A stretch of DNA of 6,557 nt from Gammaproteobacteria bacterium (GCA_026193675.1 JAPHSO010000299.1:1-6557), one strand, 5' to 3'; counted from the stretch's first letter, positions 1 to 6,439 are shown. Numbers and translations: made by a program. Notes: generated by a model from the letters alone, not told the origin.

Positions 1-1338
1 GCGCGCGATGCGGTGCGAGCCAGCGCCAAGTCGGGTATCGGTATTCATGAAGTACTGGAGGAGATTGTCGATAAGGTCCCTGCGCCGCAAGGTGATCGCG
101 ATGCACCGCTTAAGGCGCTGATTATCGACTCCTGGTTCGACAACTATCTCGGTGTGGTCTCGCTGGTGCGAGTCGTTGAGGGAACCCTAAGAGCCAAACG
201 CAAGATTACGGTTATGTCGACAGGGCGTACCCATCAGGCCGATCGGGTCGGTATCTTCACCCCTAAAATGACTGATCAGGAGTTTCTTGAGGCGGGAGAT
301 GTGGGCTACATCGTTGCCGGAATTAAAGAGATTGATGGTGCTCCTGTTGGCGATACGATCACTTCAGCGGAGAAGCCGGCGACTGAAACTTTACCCGGAT
401 TTAAGGCGGTGCAACCACGGGTCTTCGCAGGACTGTTTCCGGTTAGCAGTGACGACTATGAGGCGCTGCGTGAGGCGCTGGGAAAGTTGCGCTTAAACGA
501 TGCTTCACTCTTCTATGAGCCTGAGACCTCAAACGCACTAGGATTTGGTTTCCGCTGTGGTTTCCTCGGTATGCTACACATGGAGGTTGTCCAGGAGCGT
601 CTGGAGCGTGAATATGATCTTAATCTGATCACCACCGCACCAACGGTCATCTATGAGGTGCTCACCACCAAGGGTGAGATCATTATGATCGATAATCCGG
701 CCAATCTTCCGCCAGTGAATCATATTGAAGAGATTCGTGAACCGATTATTGAGGCCAATATTCTGGTACCGCAGGATTATGTGGGCAATGTCATCACCCT
801 CTGTATTGAAAAGCGTGGCGTGCAACTGGATATGCAGTATCTGGGTAAGCAGGTTGCCATCAAATATGAGCTGCCACTCAATGAGGTGGTGATCGATTTC
901 TTTGACCGTCTTAAATCCTGTAGCCGTGGTTACGCCTCGCTCGATTATAATTTCAAGCGGTTCCAGGCGGCTAAACTGGTCAAACTTGATATTATGCTCA
1001 ATGGCGATGTGGTTGATGCGCTGGCGGTGATTGTGCATCAGGATCATGCACAGTCTCAGGGACGCGATCTCACCAGCAAGATGAAAGAGCTGATCCCCAG
1101 ACAGATGTTCGATGTGGCAATCCAGGCGGCGATTGGTGGCCAGATCGTTGCGCGTACCAACGTGAAGGCGTTACGTAAAAATGTGACAGCCAAATGTTAT
1201 GGTGGTGATGTGTCACGTAAACGAAAACTATTAGAAAAACAGAAGGCGGGAAAGAAGAGAATGAAGCAGATTGGATCGGTTGAGATTCCACAGGAGGCAT
1301 TCTTTGCAGTGCTGCATGTCAGTGGGAGTAAGAAATAG
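1..1338 (+). CDS. lepA: Elongation factor 4 (LepA), 5'-truncated by window edge
   Basis: LepA (EF4) is a ribosome-associated translational GTPase, credited with back-translocation of stalled ribosomes and with a role in 30S biogenesis. The reading frame is open from base 1, so the gene starts upstream. The 445 visible codons correspond to roughly the last three quarters of the approximately 600-residue family. The G1-G4 GTPase motifs lie outside the window, but the G5 motif SAK is visible at window codons 8-10. The EF2-like domains II and III follow; landmarks are DSWFDNYLGVVSL (codons 43-55), FPVSSDDYEALREALGKL (146-163) and GFGFRCGFLGMLHME (181-195). The LepA-specific lysine/arginine-rich C-terminal domain is intact, with CYGGDVSRKRKLLEKQK (399-415) and GKKRMKQIG (417-425). 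The GTG at base 13 is not the start, because the homology continues upstream of it. The stop codon is followed directly by lepB. Identification is essentially certain from similarity to E. coli LepA along the whole stretch. Confidence 0.98.
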   Translation, partial: ARDAVRASAKSGIGIHEVLEEIVDKVPAPQGDRDAPLKALIIDSWFDNYLGVVSLVRVVEGTLRAKRKITVMSTGRTHQADRVGIFTPKMTDQEFLEAGDVGYIVAGIKEIDGAPVGDTITSAEKPATETLPGFKAVQPRVFAGLFPVSSDDYEALREALGKLRLNDASLFYEPETSNALGFGFRCGFLGMLHMEVVQERLEREYDLNLITTAPTVIYEVLTTKGEIIMIDNPANLPPVNHIEEIREPIIEANILVPQDYVGNVITLCIEKRGVQLDMQYLGKQVAIKYELPLNEVVIDFFDRLKSCSRGYASLDYNFKRFQAAKLVKLDIMLNGDVVDALAVIVHQDHAQSQGRDLTSKMKELIPRQMFDVAIQAAIGGQIVARTNVKALRKNVTAKCYGGDVSRKRKLLEKQKAGKKRMKQIGSVEIPQEAFFAVLHVSGSKK

Positions 1339-2130
1339 ATGAACTTTGATTTTCCTGCATTTCTGGTGTTGATGACCTTTGTTACCGGTATCGTCTGGTT
1401 ACTCGACCATCTCATCTGGGCACCAAAGCGTGCTGAGCGAGCCGCTATAGATAGTGAGCCAACTGAGCCCTATCTGATTGAGCTCTCCAAATCGTTTTTC
1501 CCGATTGTGTTGATTGTACTGGTGATTCGCTCTTTTGTGGCAGAACCCTTTCGCATTCCGTCGGGTTCAATGATGCCAACTCTGTTGGTGGGTGACTTTA
1601 TTCTGGTCAATAAGTCGGCCTATGGAATTCGTCTGCCGGTGTTGAACAAGAAGGTGCTCGATCTCGGTAATCCTGAACGTGGTGATATTATCGTTTTTCG
1701 TTATCCTGAAGATACCAAGGTTGATTATATTAAGCGGGTTGTTGGTGTCGCGGGTGATCATATTGTCTATCGCAATAAGGTGCTCTATATCAATGGTGAA
1801 CTGGCTGAACAGAAAGATATTGGACGCTATATCGGTACCGGTGGTGGCGCCCTTATGACCGGCGCATATCATCGTCAGGAGAGTCTTGTTGGAACCGAAC
1901 ATGACATTCTGGTGATGGGTGAGCGACCTATCCATGATTTTGAGTTTACCGTCCCTGAAGGAGAGTACTTTGTGATGGGGGATAACAGGGATAATAGTCG
2001 TGATAGTCGATTCTGGGGTACTGTTAAAGACAACCTGTTGATTGGTAAGGCATTTTTTATATGGATGAACTGGGATGGTGAGGGTGATACCCTGATCTCC
2101 TGGGATCGAATTGGGGGAAGTATTAAATGA
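1339..2130 (+). CDS. lepB: Signal peptidase I (leader peptidase)
   Basis: Signal peptidase I is an inner-membrane serine protease that removes signal peptides from exported proteins on the periplasmic face, using a Ser/Lys dyad. The 263-residue protein has two N-terminal hydrophobic segments, about residues 6-27 and 52-66, as in gammaproteobacterial LepB. Box B (IPSGSMMPTLLVGDFILV) supplies the nucleophile Ser77. Box D (DYIKRVVGVAGD) supplies the general base Lys132. Their spacing of 55 residues equals that of E. coli Ser90/Lys145. Box E, GDNRDNS (214-220) followed by SRFWG (223-227), is intact. The protein is shorter than E. coli LepB (324 aa), mainly through shorter variable periplasmic loops. 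ATG is the base after the lepA stop, with a GGGAG Shine-Dalgarno at 1324-1328 inside lepA, so the two genes are probably translationally coupled. Its end overlaps the next gene by four bases. Confidence 0.98.
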   Translation: MNFDFPAFLVLMTFVTGIVWLLDHLIWAPKRAERAAIDSEPTEPYLIELSKSFFPIVLIVLVIRSFVAEPFRIPSGSMMPTLLVGDFILVNKSAYGIRLPVLNKKVLDLGNPERGDIIVFRYPEDTKVDYIKRVVGVAGDHIVYRNKVLYINGELAEQKDIGRYIGTGGGALMTGAYHRQESLVGTEHDILVMGERPIHDFEFTVPEGEYFVMGDNRDNSRDSRFWGTVKDNLLIGKAFFIWMNWDGEGDTLISWDRIGGSIK

Positions 2131-2507
2131 TCAATAATCTACATCGACAGAGCGGAGCGATTACACCATCAGTTTTGGGTAGTCTGATACTACTGGTTTT
2201 TGTGCTGATATTTTCAGGTAAGCTGGTACCGGTCTATCTCGACAATAAATCGGTTAAGTTGATGCTGGAAAAATATGAGAACGATGACAATCTGGTCTTT
2301 ACATCACCACTCGAAGTACGTAACCGTATCGCCAAACAGTTGCGTGTTGATGGTGTGAAGACGGTGCGAGGTGAAGATTCGATAAGCGTCGAAAGAGGGA
2401 AAGATACCTTTGATGTAGATATCACCTATCAGGTGAAAATTCCTCTGGCCTACAACATAGAGATGCTTGTCTCATTCTCTGATCAGGCGGAGATACCGCA
2501 CCGTTGA
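2127..2507 (+). CDS. DUF4845 family membrane-anchored protein
   Basis: This is a 126-residue protein of unknown function, recognised as the DUF4845 type from its position between lepB and rnc and from its pattern. It has a short polar N-terminus with RQSG (residues 7-10), one hydrophobic segment (about 13-32), then KLVPVYLDNKSVK (32-44), a helical middle and a beta-rich end with ITYQVKIPLAYNIEML (99-114). The N-terminus resembles a type IV prepilin leader (basic/polar, Gly, then a hydrophobic helix), but the Glu expected at position +5 after the Gly is absent (AITPS follows), so processing is uncertain. It is most likely a single-pass inner-membrane protein with its C-terminal domain in the periplasm. 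The start ATG overlaps the lepB stop (ATGA) and has a strong GGGGGAAG ribosome site at 2113-2120. The gene ends in TTGA, where rnc begins. No enzymatic function is claimed; the family call rests on memory of the family's pattern and context. Confidence 0.85.
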   Translation: MINNLHRQSGAITPSVLGSLILLVFVLIFSGKLVPVYLDNKSVKLMLEKYENDDNLVFTSPLEVRNRIAKQLRVDGVKTVRGEDSISVERGKDTFDVDITYQVKIPLAYNIEMLVSFSDQAEIPHR

Positions 2508-2509
2508 TC
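2481..2509 (+). promoter_or_regulatory. Potential RNA hairpin over the rnc ribosome-binding site and TTG start
   Basis: GATCA at 2481-2485 is complementary to TGATC at 2505-2509. Inside these, GCGG (2487-2490) and CCGC (2496-2499) form a perfect 4-bp stem around the loop AGATA. The fold would place the likely Shine-Dalgarno sequence AGGCGGAG (2485-2492) and most of the TTG initiation codon (2504-2506) in paired positions, with an asymmetric bulge at about 2500-2504. Ribosomes finishing the DUF4845 gene would melt it, so it could enforce translational coupling. It could also be a target for RNase III itself, though the stem is short for that. The complementarity is seen in the sequence; the regulatory role is inference. 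Confidence 0.4.
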
Positions 2510-3175
2510 CAGGATCTCTCGTTGCTCTGCAGTCAGGTCGGTTATCAATTTGATGATATCAAACTCCTGCAGCTCGCACTGACCCACCGTAGTGCGAGCA
2601 AGGGTAACAATGAGAGGCTCGAATTTCTGGGAGATTCAATTCTCTCCTTTATCATCTCCGATGTGATCTATCATAAATTCCCCGATATTGATGAGGGGCA
2701 GATGAGTCGTCTGCGAGCTGCTCTGGTTAAAGGTGAAAATTTTGCCAACATGGCGCGTGAACTTGAGCTGGGTAAGTATCTCAAGCTAGGTGCAGGTGAA
2801 CTTAAAAGTGGAGGCTTCCGTCGCGATTCGATTTTGGCCGATGCATTTGAGGCGCTGATAGGCGCTGTCTATCTTGATTCAAATGAACAGCAGGTACGGA
2901 CACTTATCTTTAAATTGTTTGAAAGTCAGCTGGCAAATATTGATCTGAATCGTGCGATTAAGGATCCAAAAACCCGTCTGCAGGAGTATCTGCAGAGTCG
3001 GCGTCAGGCTGTACCTGAGTATGAGGTTATAAAGATTGAGGGGAAATCGCACGAGCAGACCTTTACCGTAAGTTGTCGTGTTGAAGCCCTGGAGCAACCT
3101 GTGACCGCCGCAGGGAGCAGTCGTCGCAAGGCAGAGCAGGCCGTAGCGGAAAAAGTACTGGAACTGATCAAATGA
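2504..3175 (+). CDS. rnc: Ribonuclease III
   Basis: RNase III is a homodimeric, Mg2+-dependent endonuclease that cuts double-stranded RNA, including the 30S rRNA precursor and structured mRNAs. The 223-residue product matches the E. coli enzyme (226 aa) throughout. The signature NERLEFLGD spans residues 36-44. The catalytic acids Glu40, Asp44, Asp113 and Glu116 are all present, each one residue before its E. coli counterpart. The double-stranded RNA-binding domain covers about 152-222, with DPKTRLQEYLQ (154-164) and GSSRRKAEQAVAEK (204-217). The start is TTG: in this frame an upstream stop sits at 2480-2482 and no ATG or GTG lies between it and 2504, while the next ATG is around codon 67, inside the catalytic domain. 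This TTG also gives the N-terminus the expected length before GYQF. AGGCGGAG at 2485-2492 is the likely ribosome site. The gene overlaps both neighbours by four bases. Confidence 0.98.
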   Translation: MIQDLSLLCSQVGYQFDDIKLLQLALTHRSASKGNNERLEFLGDSILSFIISDVIYHKFPDIDEGQMSRLRAALVKGENFANMARELELGKYLKLGAGELKSGGFRRDSILADAFEALIGAVYLDSNEQQVRTLIFKLFESQLANIDLNRAIKDPKTRLQEYLQSRRQAVPEYEVIKIEGKSHEQTFTVSCRVEALEQPVTAAGSSRRKAEQAVAEKVLELIK

Positions 3176-4083
3176 GTGAAGCTGAACAGAAATTTAAAAG
3201 TGGTTTCGTGGCGATAGTTGGTCGCCCAAATGTGGGCAAGTCGACCCTGATGAATCACATTCTGGGGCAGAAGCTGAGTATCACTTCACGTAAGCCTCAG
3301 ACTACTCGGCATTCGATCTTGGGTATAAAGACCGAAGAGAACTATCAGGTGATCTTTGTCGATACGCCCGGCATTCATCTTAAGGCTAACAAAGCGATGA
3401 ATCGCTACATGAATCGGGCAGCCACCAGCAGTATCGATGCGGTGGAGCTGGTGCTGTTTGTGATTGATGCCCGAGAGTGGACCGAGGAGGACGACAATGT
3501 CCTTAAGCGTCTACAGAATGAGCAGGTTCCGGTGGTGTTGGTGATCAATAAGATCGACCTGATTAAGGAGAAGGAGGATCTGCTGCCGCTATTGCAAGAG
3601 CACTCTGCCCGAATGTCATTTCATGATGTGATTCCTCTCTCAGCACTCAAAAGTGTTAATCTCGATCAGCTAGAGAGTCTGATTGTTGAGCAACTTCCTG
3701 AAGGGGAGATGATCTACCCTGAGGATTACATTACCGATCGCAGTGAGCGTTTTCTCGCCTCGGAGATTGTGCGTGAGAAACTGATGCGCATGCTCGGTAA
3801 AGAGCTCCCTTATGCGATTGCAGTCGAGATCGAGCAGTTTAAAGATGAGGATGGGATGCTGCGCATCAGTGCCCTCATCTGGGTAGAGCGTGAAAGCCAG
3901 AAGCGGATCGTCATTGGAAAGGGGGGTAGCCGTCTGAAAGATGTCGGCCATGATGCCCGTATCGATATGCAAAAACTGTTTGATCGAAAGGTCTATCTGC
4001 AGCTTTGGGTTAAAATTAAGGAGGGATGGTCCGACAGTGAACGGATTCTGAACAGCCTTGGGTACAAGGATGAACTTAAGTGA
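3172..4083 (+). CDS. era: GTPase Era
   Basis: Era is an essential GTPase that binds the 3' end of 16S rRNA and acts in late 30S subunit maturation, in the cytoplasm and at the inner membrane. The 303 residues equal the family's usual length. Motifs in order: G1 GRPNVGKST (17-25), the switch I region KPQTTRH (41-47), G3 DTPG (64-67), G4 NKID (126-129) and G5 SALK (157-160). A C-terminal KH RNA-binding domain follows, with IVIGKGGSRLKDVG (246-259) and the family's DVYLQLWVKIKEGW-like end, here KVYLQLWVKIKEGW (273-286). ATG overlaps the rnc stop (ATGA). The rnc-era pair is a classical co-transcribed unit joining rRNA processing with ribosome assembly. The last codons overlap the start of recO. 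All key residues are present and nothing looks degraded. Confidence 0.98.
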   Translation: MSEAEQKFKSGFVAIVGRPNVGKSTLMNHILGQKLSITSRKPQTTRHSILGIKTEENYQVIFVDTPGIHLKANKAMNRYMNRAATSSIDAVELVLFVIDAREWTEEDDNVLKRLQNEQVPVVLVINKIDLIKEKEDLLPLLQEHSARMSFHDVIPLSALKSVNLDQLESLIVEQLPEGEMIYPEDYITDRSERFLASEIVREKLMRMLGKELPYAIAVEIEQFKDEDGMLRISALIWVERESQKRIVIGKGGSRLKDVGHDARIDMQKLFDRKVYLQLWVKIKEGWSDSERILNSLGYKDELK

Positions 4084-4807
4084 TAGAGCCGATGGTGATA
4101 CTCGGGTCGATCACCAGGCGGGCTATCTACTGCACCAGCGTCCGTTTAAGGAGCGTAGCACCATTGTTGAGATCTTCACCCATGACTGGGGGAGAATTGG
4201 TCTGGTTGCCAATGGGGTGCGTAAAGAGCGCTCTCGTTTAGCAGGACTGCTACAGCCTTTTCAACGTCTGCTTTTTTCATGGCGTGGTCGTGGAGAACTG
4301 AAAACACTCACCTCTGTTGAGGCTGCCGGTCCGGCTGAGCTGCTACAGGGAGATAGTCTCATCTCTGGACTCTACCTCAATGAGCTGATGCTGCGCCTCA
4401 CTTCCCGTCACGATCCTCATCCAATGCTGTTTAGCCACTATTATCAAGCGCTAGATAGAGTTGCACGAGATGAAGAGCTGGAGTGGTGTCTCAGGGAGTT
4501 TGAGCGCGATCTGTTGCAGGAGCTCGGTTACGGTCTAAATTTGAGTCACGATAGTGTGAGTGGAGAAGAGATCGAGCCAGATGCCATCTACTGCTATTAT
4601 CCGCATGGTCCAGAAAAACTGGATCGGCAACGACAGGCAGGTGGCGAGCTTACGCTTAAGGGAGAGACCCTGCTCGCTATCAGTTCAGGTAGGCGCCCCG
4701 GGCGAGAGGGGCTACGCGAAGCCAAGCAGTTGATGCGGGCGATGTTACAACCACATTTGGGTGACAAGCCGCTGATGAGTCGGTCACTATTTCAATCTGG
4801 CCGGTAG
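4070..4807 (+). CDS. recO: DNA repair protein RecO
   Basis: RecO is a mediator of the RecFOR recombination pathway; it binds single-stranded DNA and SSB and helps load RecA at gaps. From the ATG at 4070 the product has 245 residues, close to E. coli RecO (242). An N-terminal OB fold covers about 15-85, with GRIGLVANGVRKERSRLAGL (41-60) and GRGELKTL (73-80). The helical part carries SGLYLNELMLRL (99-110) and LREFERDLLQELGYGLNL (141-158). Only two cysteines (140 and 175) are present, so the four-Cys zinc site of many RecO proteins is absent, as in other gammaproteobacteria. The start is not certain: an in-frame TTG at 4058 would add four residues, and AAGG directly before the ATG is too close for a normal ribosome site. 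Either choice overlaps the end of era, implying translational coupling. I prefer the ATG for codon quality. Confidence 0.93.
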   Translation: MNLSDRADGDTRVDHQAGYLLHQRPFKERSTIVEIFTHDWGRIGLVANGVRKERSRLAGLLQPFQRLLFSWRGRGELKTLTSVEAAGPAELLQGDSLISGLYLNELMLRLTSRHDPHPMLFSHYYQALDRVARDEELEWCLREFERDLLQELGYGLNLSHDSVSGEEIEPDAIYCYYPHGPEKLDRQRQAGGELTLKGETLLAISSGRRPGREGLREAKQLMRAMLQPHLGDKPLMSRSLFQSGR

Positions 4808-4836
4808 ATAATTTAAACCTTTGATATAGAGAAGAG

Positions 4837-5604
4837 ATGAGCAATCCAAATTCAACACAACCTCAGCCGATCCTGTTGGGTGTCAATATTGACCATGTTG
4901 CAACACTACGCCAGGCACGAGGTACACGCTACCCGGATCCGATTCAGGCGGCGATTGAGTCAGAGCAGGCAGGTGCCGACGGTATTACCCTCCACCTGAG
5001 AGAGGATCGACGTCATATCCAGGAGCGTGATGTGGCAATGCTCTCCGACATTTTGCAGACTCGTATGAATCTGGAGATGGCGGTGACTGATGAGATGCTA
5101 GCCATTGCTGAAAAATATCGACCCTCTGACTGTTGTCTTGTCCCAGAAAAGCGAGAAGAGTTAACCACAGAAGGGGGGCTGGATGTTGCCGGTCAGCTCG
5201 TTCGAATGAAGGAGGCCTGTAGCCGTCTTGCGGAAGCTGGAGTTCGTGTCTCTCTGTTTATTGATGCAGAGCCTGAACAGATTGAGGCCGCAGTCGCCTG
5301 TGGTGCGCCAGCCATTGAAATTCATACCGGTCACTACGCCGATGCGCAAGATAGTGATGCACGTGCCAGGGAGCTCAGCCGAATTATTGAGGGGGTGAAA
5401 TTGGGTGACGACTTAGGTCTGCAGGTCAATGCCGGTCATGGTCTGCATTATCATAATACGGTGGAGATAGCCTCCATCCCCCAAATTCGAGAACTCAACA
5501 TCGGCCATGCGATTATCGCTCGGGCTCTATTTACCGGCCTGCAGCCGGCGGTACGTGAGATGAAGCAGATTATGCTAGAGGCACGTCGCTCCATCTCATC
5601 ATGA
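4837..5604 (+). CDS. pdxJ: Pyridoxine 5'-phosphate synthase
   Basis: PdxJ closes the pyridine ring in the DXP-dependent vitamin B6 pathway, condensing 1-deoxy-D-xylulose 5-phosphate with 3-amino-2-oxopropyl phosphate (1-amino-3-hydroxyacetone phosphate) to pyridoxine 5'-phosphate. It is a cytosolic TIM-barrel enzyme. The 255 residues exceed E. coli's 243, mostly by a longer polar N-terminus. The hallmark GVNIDHVATLRQARGT is at 15-30. Catalytic residues known from E. coli (His45, Glu72, His193) map with a constant +8 shift to His53 in LHLREDRRHI, Glu80 in MNLEMAVTDEM and His201 in NAGHGLHY. EIHTGHYA (161-168) and NIGHAIIARAL (221-231) are also typical. The 29-base gap after recO is the largest inside the block. 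GAGA/GAAGAG just before ATG (4829-4836) is a weak, close ribosome site. The gene overlaps acpS by ATGA. Confidence 0.98.
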   Translation: MSNPNSTQPQPILLGVNIDHVATLRQARGTRYPDPIQAAIESEQAGADGITLHLREDRRHIQERDVAMLSDILQTRMNLEMAVTDEMLAIAEKYRPSDCCLVPEKREELTTEGGLDVAGQLVRMKEACSRLAEAGVRVSLFIDAEPEQIEAAVACGAPAIEIHTGHYADAQDSDARARELSRIIEGVKLGDDLGLQVNAGHGLHYHNTVEIASIPQIRELNIGHAIIARALFTGLQPAVREMKQIMLEARRSISS

Positions 5605-5975
5605 TCCACGGAATCGGTACAGATCTGGTCTATATCCCCCGCATGGAAGAGCTGTTGCTACGCCATGGGATGAAGTTTGCCAGACGGATTCTTGCCGATG
5701 GTGAGTTTGTTGAGTTTAAGCAAAGCTCCAGACCGGCTGAATTTTTGGCCAAACGGTTTGCCGCTAAAGAGGCGACAGCCAAGGCGCTGGGTACCGGTTT
5801 CAGGGACGGCCTCTCACTAAAACATATCGCGGTGGGACATGACTCTCTGGGGCGACCAACACTCAGTTTTGATGGTGTAGGCGCCCAGTTGCTAGAACGG
5901 TTCAATATCGAGCATTCTCATCTATCTCTTACCGATGAGCGTGATTATGCGCTCGCATTTGTCACTCTTACCTAA
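5601..5975 (+). CDS. acpS: Holo-[acyl-carrier-protein] synthase
   Basis: AcpS transfers the 4'-phosphopantetheine arm from coenzyme A to a serine of apo-ACP, making ACP active for fatty acid synthesis; the enzyme is a cytosolic trimer. The 124 residues match the family's length (E. coli 126). The Mg2+-binding Asp8 lies in GIGTDLV (4-10), and Glu57 lies in the signature KRFAAKEATAKALGTG (51-66). GFRDGLSLKHI (66-76), LGRPTLSF (83-90) and the terminal HLSLTDERDYALAFV (107-121) all align with E. coli AcpS. ATG overlaps the pdxJ stop, the pairing found in E. coli as well, so coupled translation with pdxJ is likely. The pairing appears to be conserved by operon history rather than by a shared pathway. 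No missing residues were noticed. Confidence 0.97.
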   Translation: MIHGIGTDLVYIPRMEELLLRHGMKFARRILADGEFVEFKQSSRPAEFLAKRFAAKEATAKALGTGFRDGLSLKHIAVGHDSLGRPTLSFDGVGAQLLERFNIEHSHLSLTDERDYALAFVTLT

Positions 5976-5987
5976 ACAGTTATCACT

Positions 5988-6392
5988 ATGTACGAATACG
6001 TTTTTTTTGATGAAGGGATCAGAGATCACTTTACCGGGGATCTTAAACTGCGTGGTGTTGAGCACCAGCTGCTTGACGAAGATGGTCTGCTCATTGGTGT
6101 TTCTGAAGATATTAGTGATGAGGATTCAGATGCGATAGATGATCTCTATGATCGACTACTGCAGCAAAATGGCGAGCTGATGGAGCAGGGGGAGGATGCC
6201 CTTGAGCTCAATGTGGCGGGTGTTCAGATCCAGCTGGCCGACGGTTCTCCCTGTACCATTCGACTCGACACTGAGCTGGTCTCCCGTTTGATGTCGGTCA
6301 TATCTATGGAGGAGCTGCGCGATCTCTGCCAGACCATCTCCGAAGGGGTAGAGCTTCGTGATAACAGTCCACTTTGCCATATACTGGACTGA
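5988..6392 (+). CDS. Small acidic conserved-type hypothetical protein
   Basis: I do not recognise a named family with certainty. The 134-residue product is strongly acidic: about 33 Asp/Glu against 8 Lys/Arg. It has no signal peptide or membrane segment and should be a soluble cytosolic protein. It starts MYEYVFFDEGIRDHF (1-15), has an acidic cluster SEDISDEDSDAIDDLYD (39-55) leading into a probable helix, then a beta-like segment GVQIQLADGSPCTIRL (78-93) and a helix LVSRLMSVISMEELRDLC (97-114). It ends in NSPLC (126-130) plus four residues. The codon pattern looks coding and the alternating predicted strands and helices look folded. The layout recalls short uncharacterised proteins of Pseudomonas-like genomes, but this is memory, not a search. 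It follows the acpS stop by 12 bases without a visible Shine-Dalgarno, so it probably depends on readthrough from acpS. The 3' end contains the -35 box of the next promoter. Confidence 0.8.
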   Translation: MYEYVFFDEGIRDHFTGDLKLRGVEHQLLDEDGLLIGVSEDISDEDSDAIDDLYDRLLQQNGELMEQGEDALELNVAGVQIQLADGSPCTIRLDTELVSRLMSVISMEELRDLCQTISEGVELRDNSPLCHILD

Positions 6393-6402
6393 TTAATATA
6401 AT
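6374..6402 (+). promoter_or_regulatory. Predicted sigma70 promoter for the downstream oxidoreductase gene
   Basis: TTGCCA at 6374-6379 matches the -35 consensus TTGACA in five of six bases, and TATAAT at 6397-6402 is a perfect -10 box. The spacer is exactly 17 bases, the optimum. Transcription would start near 6409, giving a leader of about 64 bases before the ATG at 6473. The -35 box lies inside the last codons of the acidic ORF, while the -10 lies in the AT-rich gap. This is the best promoter match I found in the window, and it separates the last gene from the housekeeping block. Confidence 0.7.
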
Positions 6403-6410
6403 TTATATTA
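6394..6410. repeat. 17-base palindrome overlapping the -10 box (possible operator)
   Basis: TAATATAATTTATATTA is a perfect inverted repeat with 8-base arms around a single central T. It covers the whole -10 box and the likely transcription start. That placement suits a repressor operator, since a bound dimer would block RNA polymerase. The element is entirely A/T, and such palindromes arise by chance more easily in AT-rich DNA. It is not a terminator, because the stem has no G-C pairs. No regulator is assigned. Confidence 0.45.
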
Positions 6411-6439
6411 GAAAAGTTGAATTTATAACAAAAAGACCA

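Noticed and set aside
574..1047. 157-codon open frame on the minus strand
   Set aside because: It lies wholly inside lepA, whose protein is conserved across this stretch; the translation shows no recognisable domain and is a shadow frame.
1567..1935. 122-codon open frame on the minus strand
   Set aside because: It is antisense to the catalytic region of lepB; it has low-complexity Ile/Asn/Thr content and no supporting ribosome site or context.
2978..2995. Inverted/direct CTGCAG pair in rnc
   Set aside because: It encodes the family-conserved LQEYLQ stretch of RNase III, so codon choice over conserved residues explains it.
4784..4812. Possible promoter before pdxJ (GATAAT at 4807-4812)
   Set aside because: The -10-like hexamer is fair, but the position 17 bases upstream (TCACTA) does not resemble a -35 box, so it is not supported.
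5935..6138. 67-codon + strand frame across the acpS/acidic ORF junction
   Set aside because: It overlaps the conserved end of acpS and the start of the acidic ORF in another frame, and its Leu/Cys/Ser-rich product looks non-coding.
6393..6411. Terminator after the acidic ORF
   Set aside because: The inverted repeat is all A/T with a one-base centre and is not followed by a T-run, so it would not form a stable intrinsic terminator.
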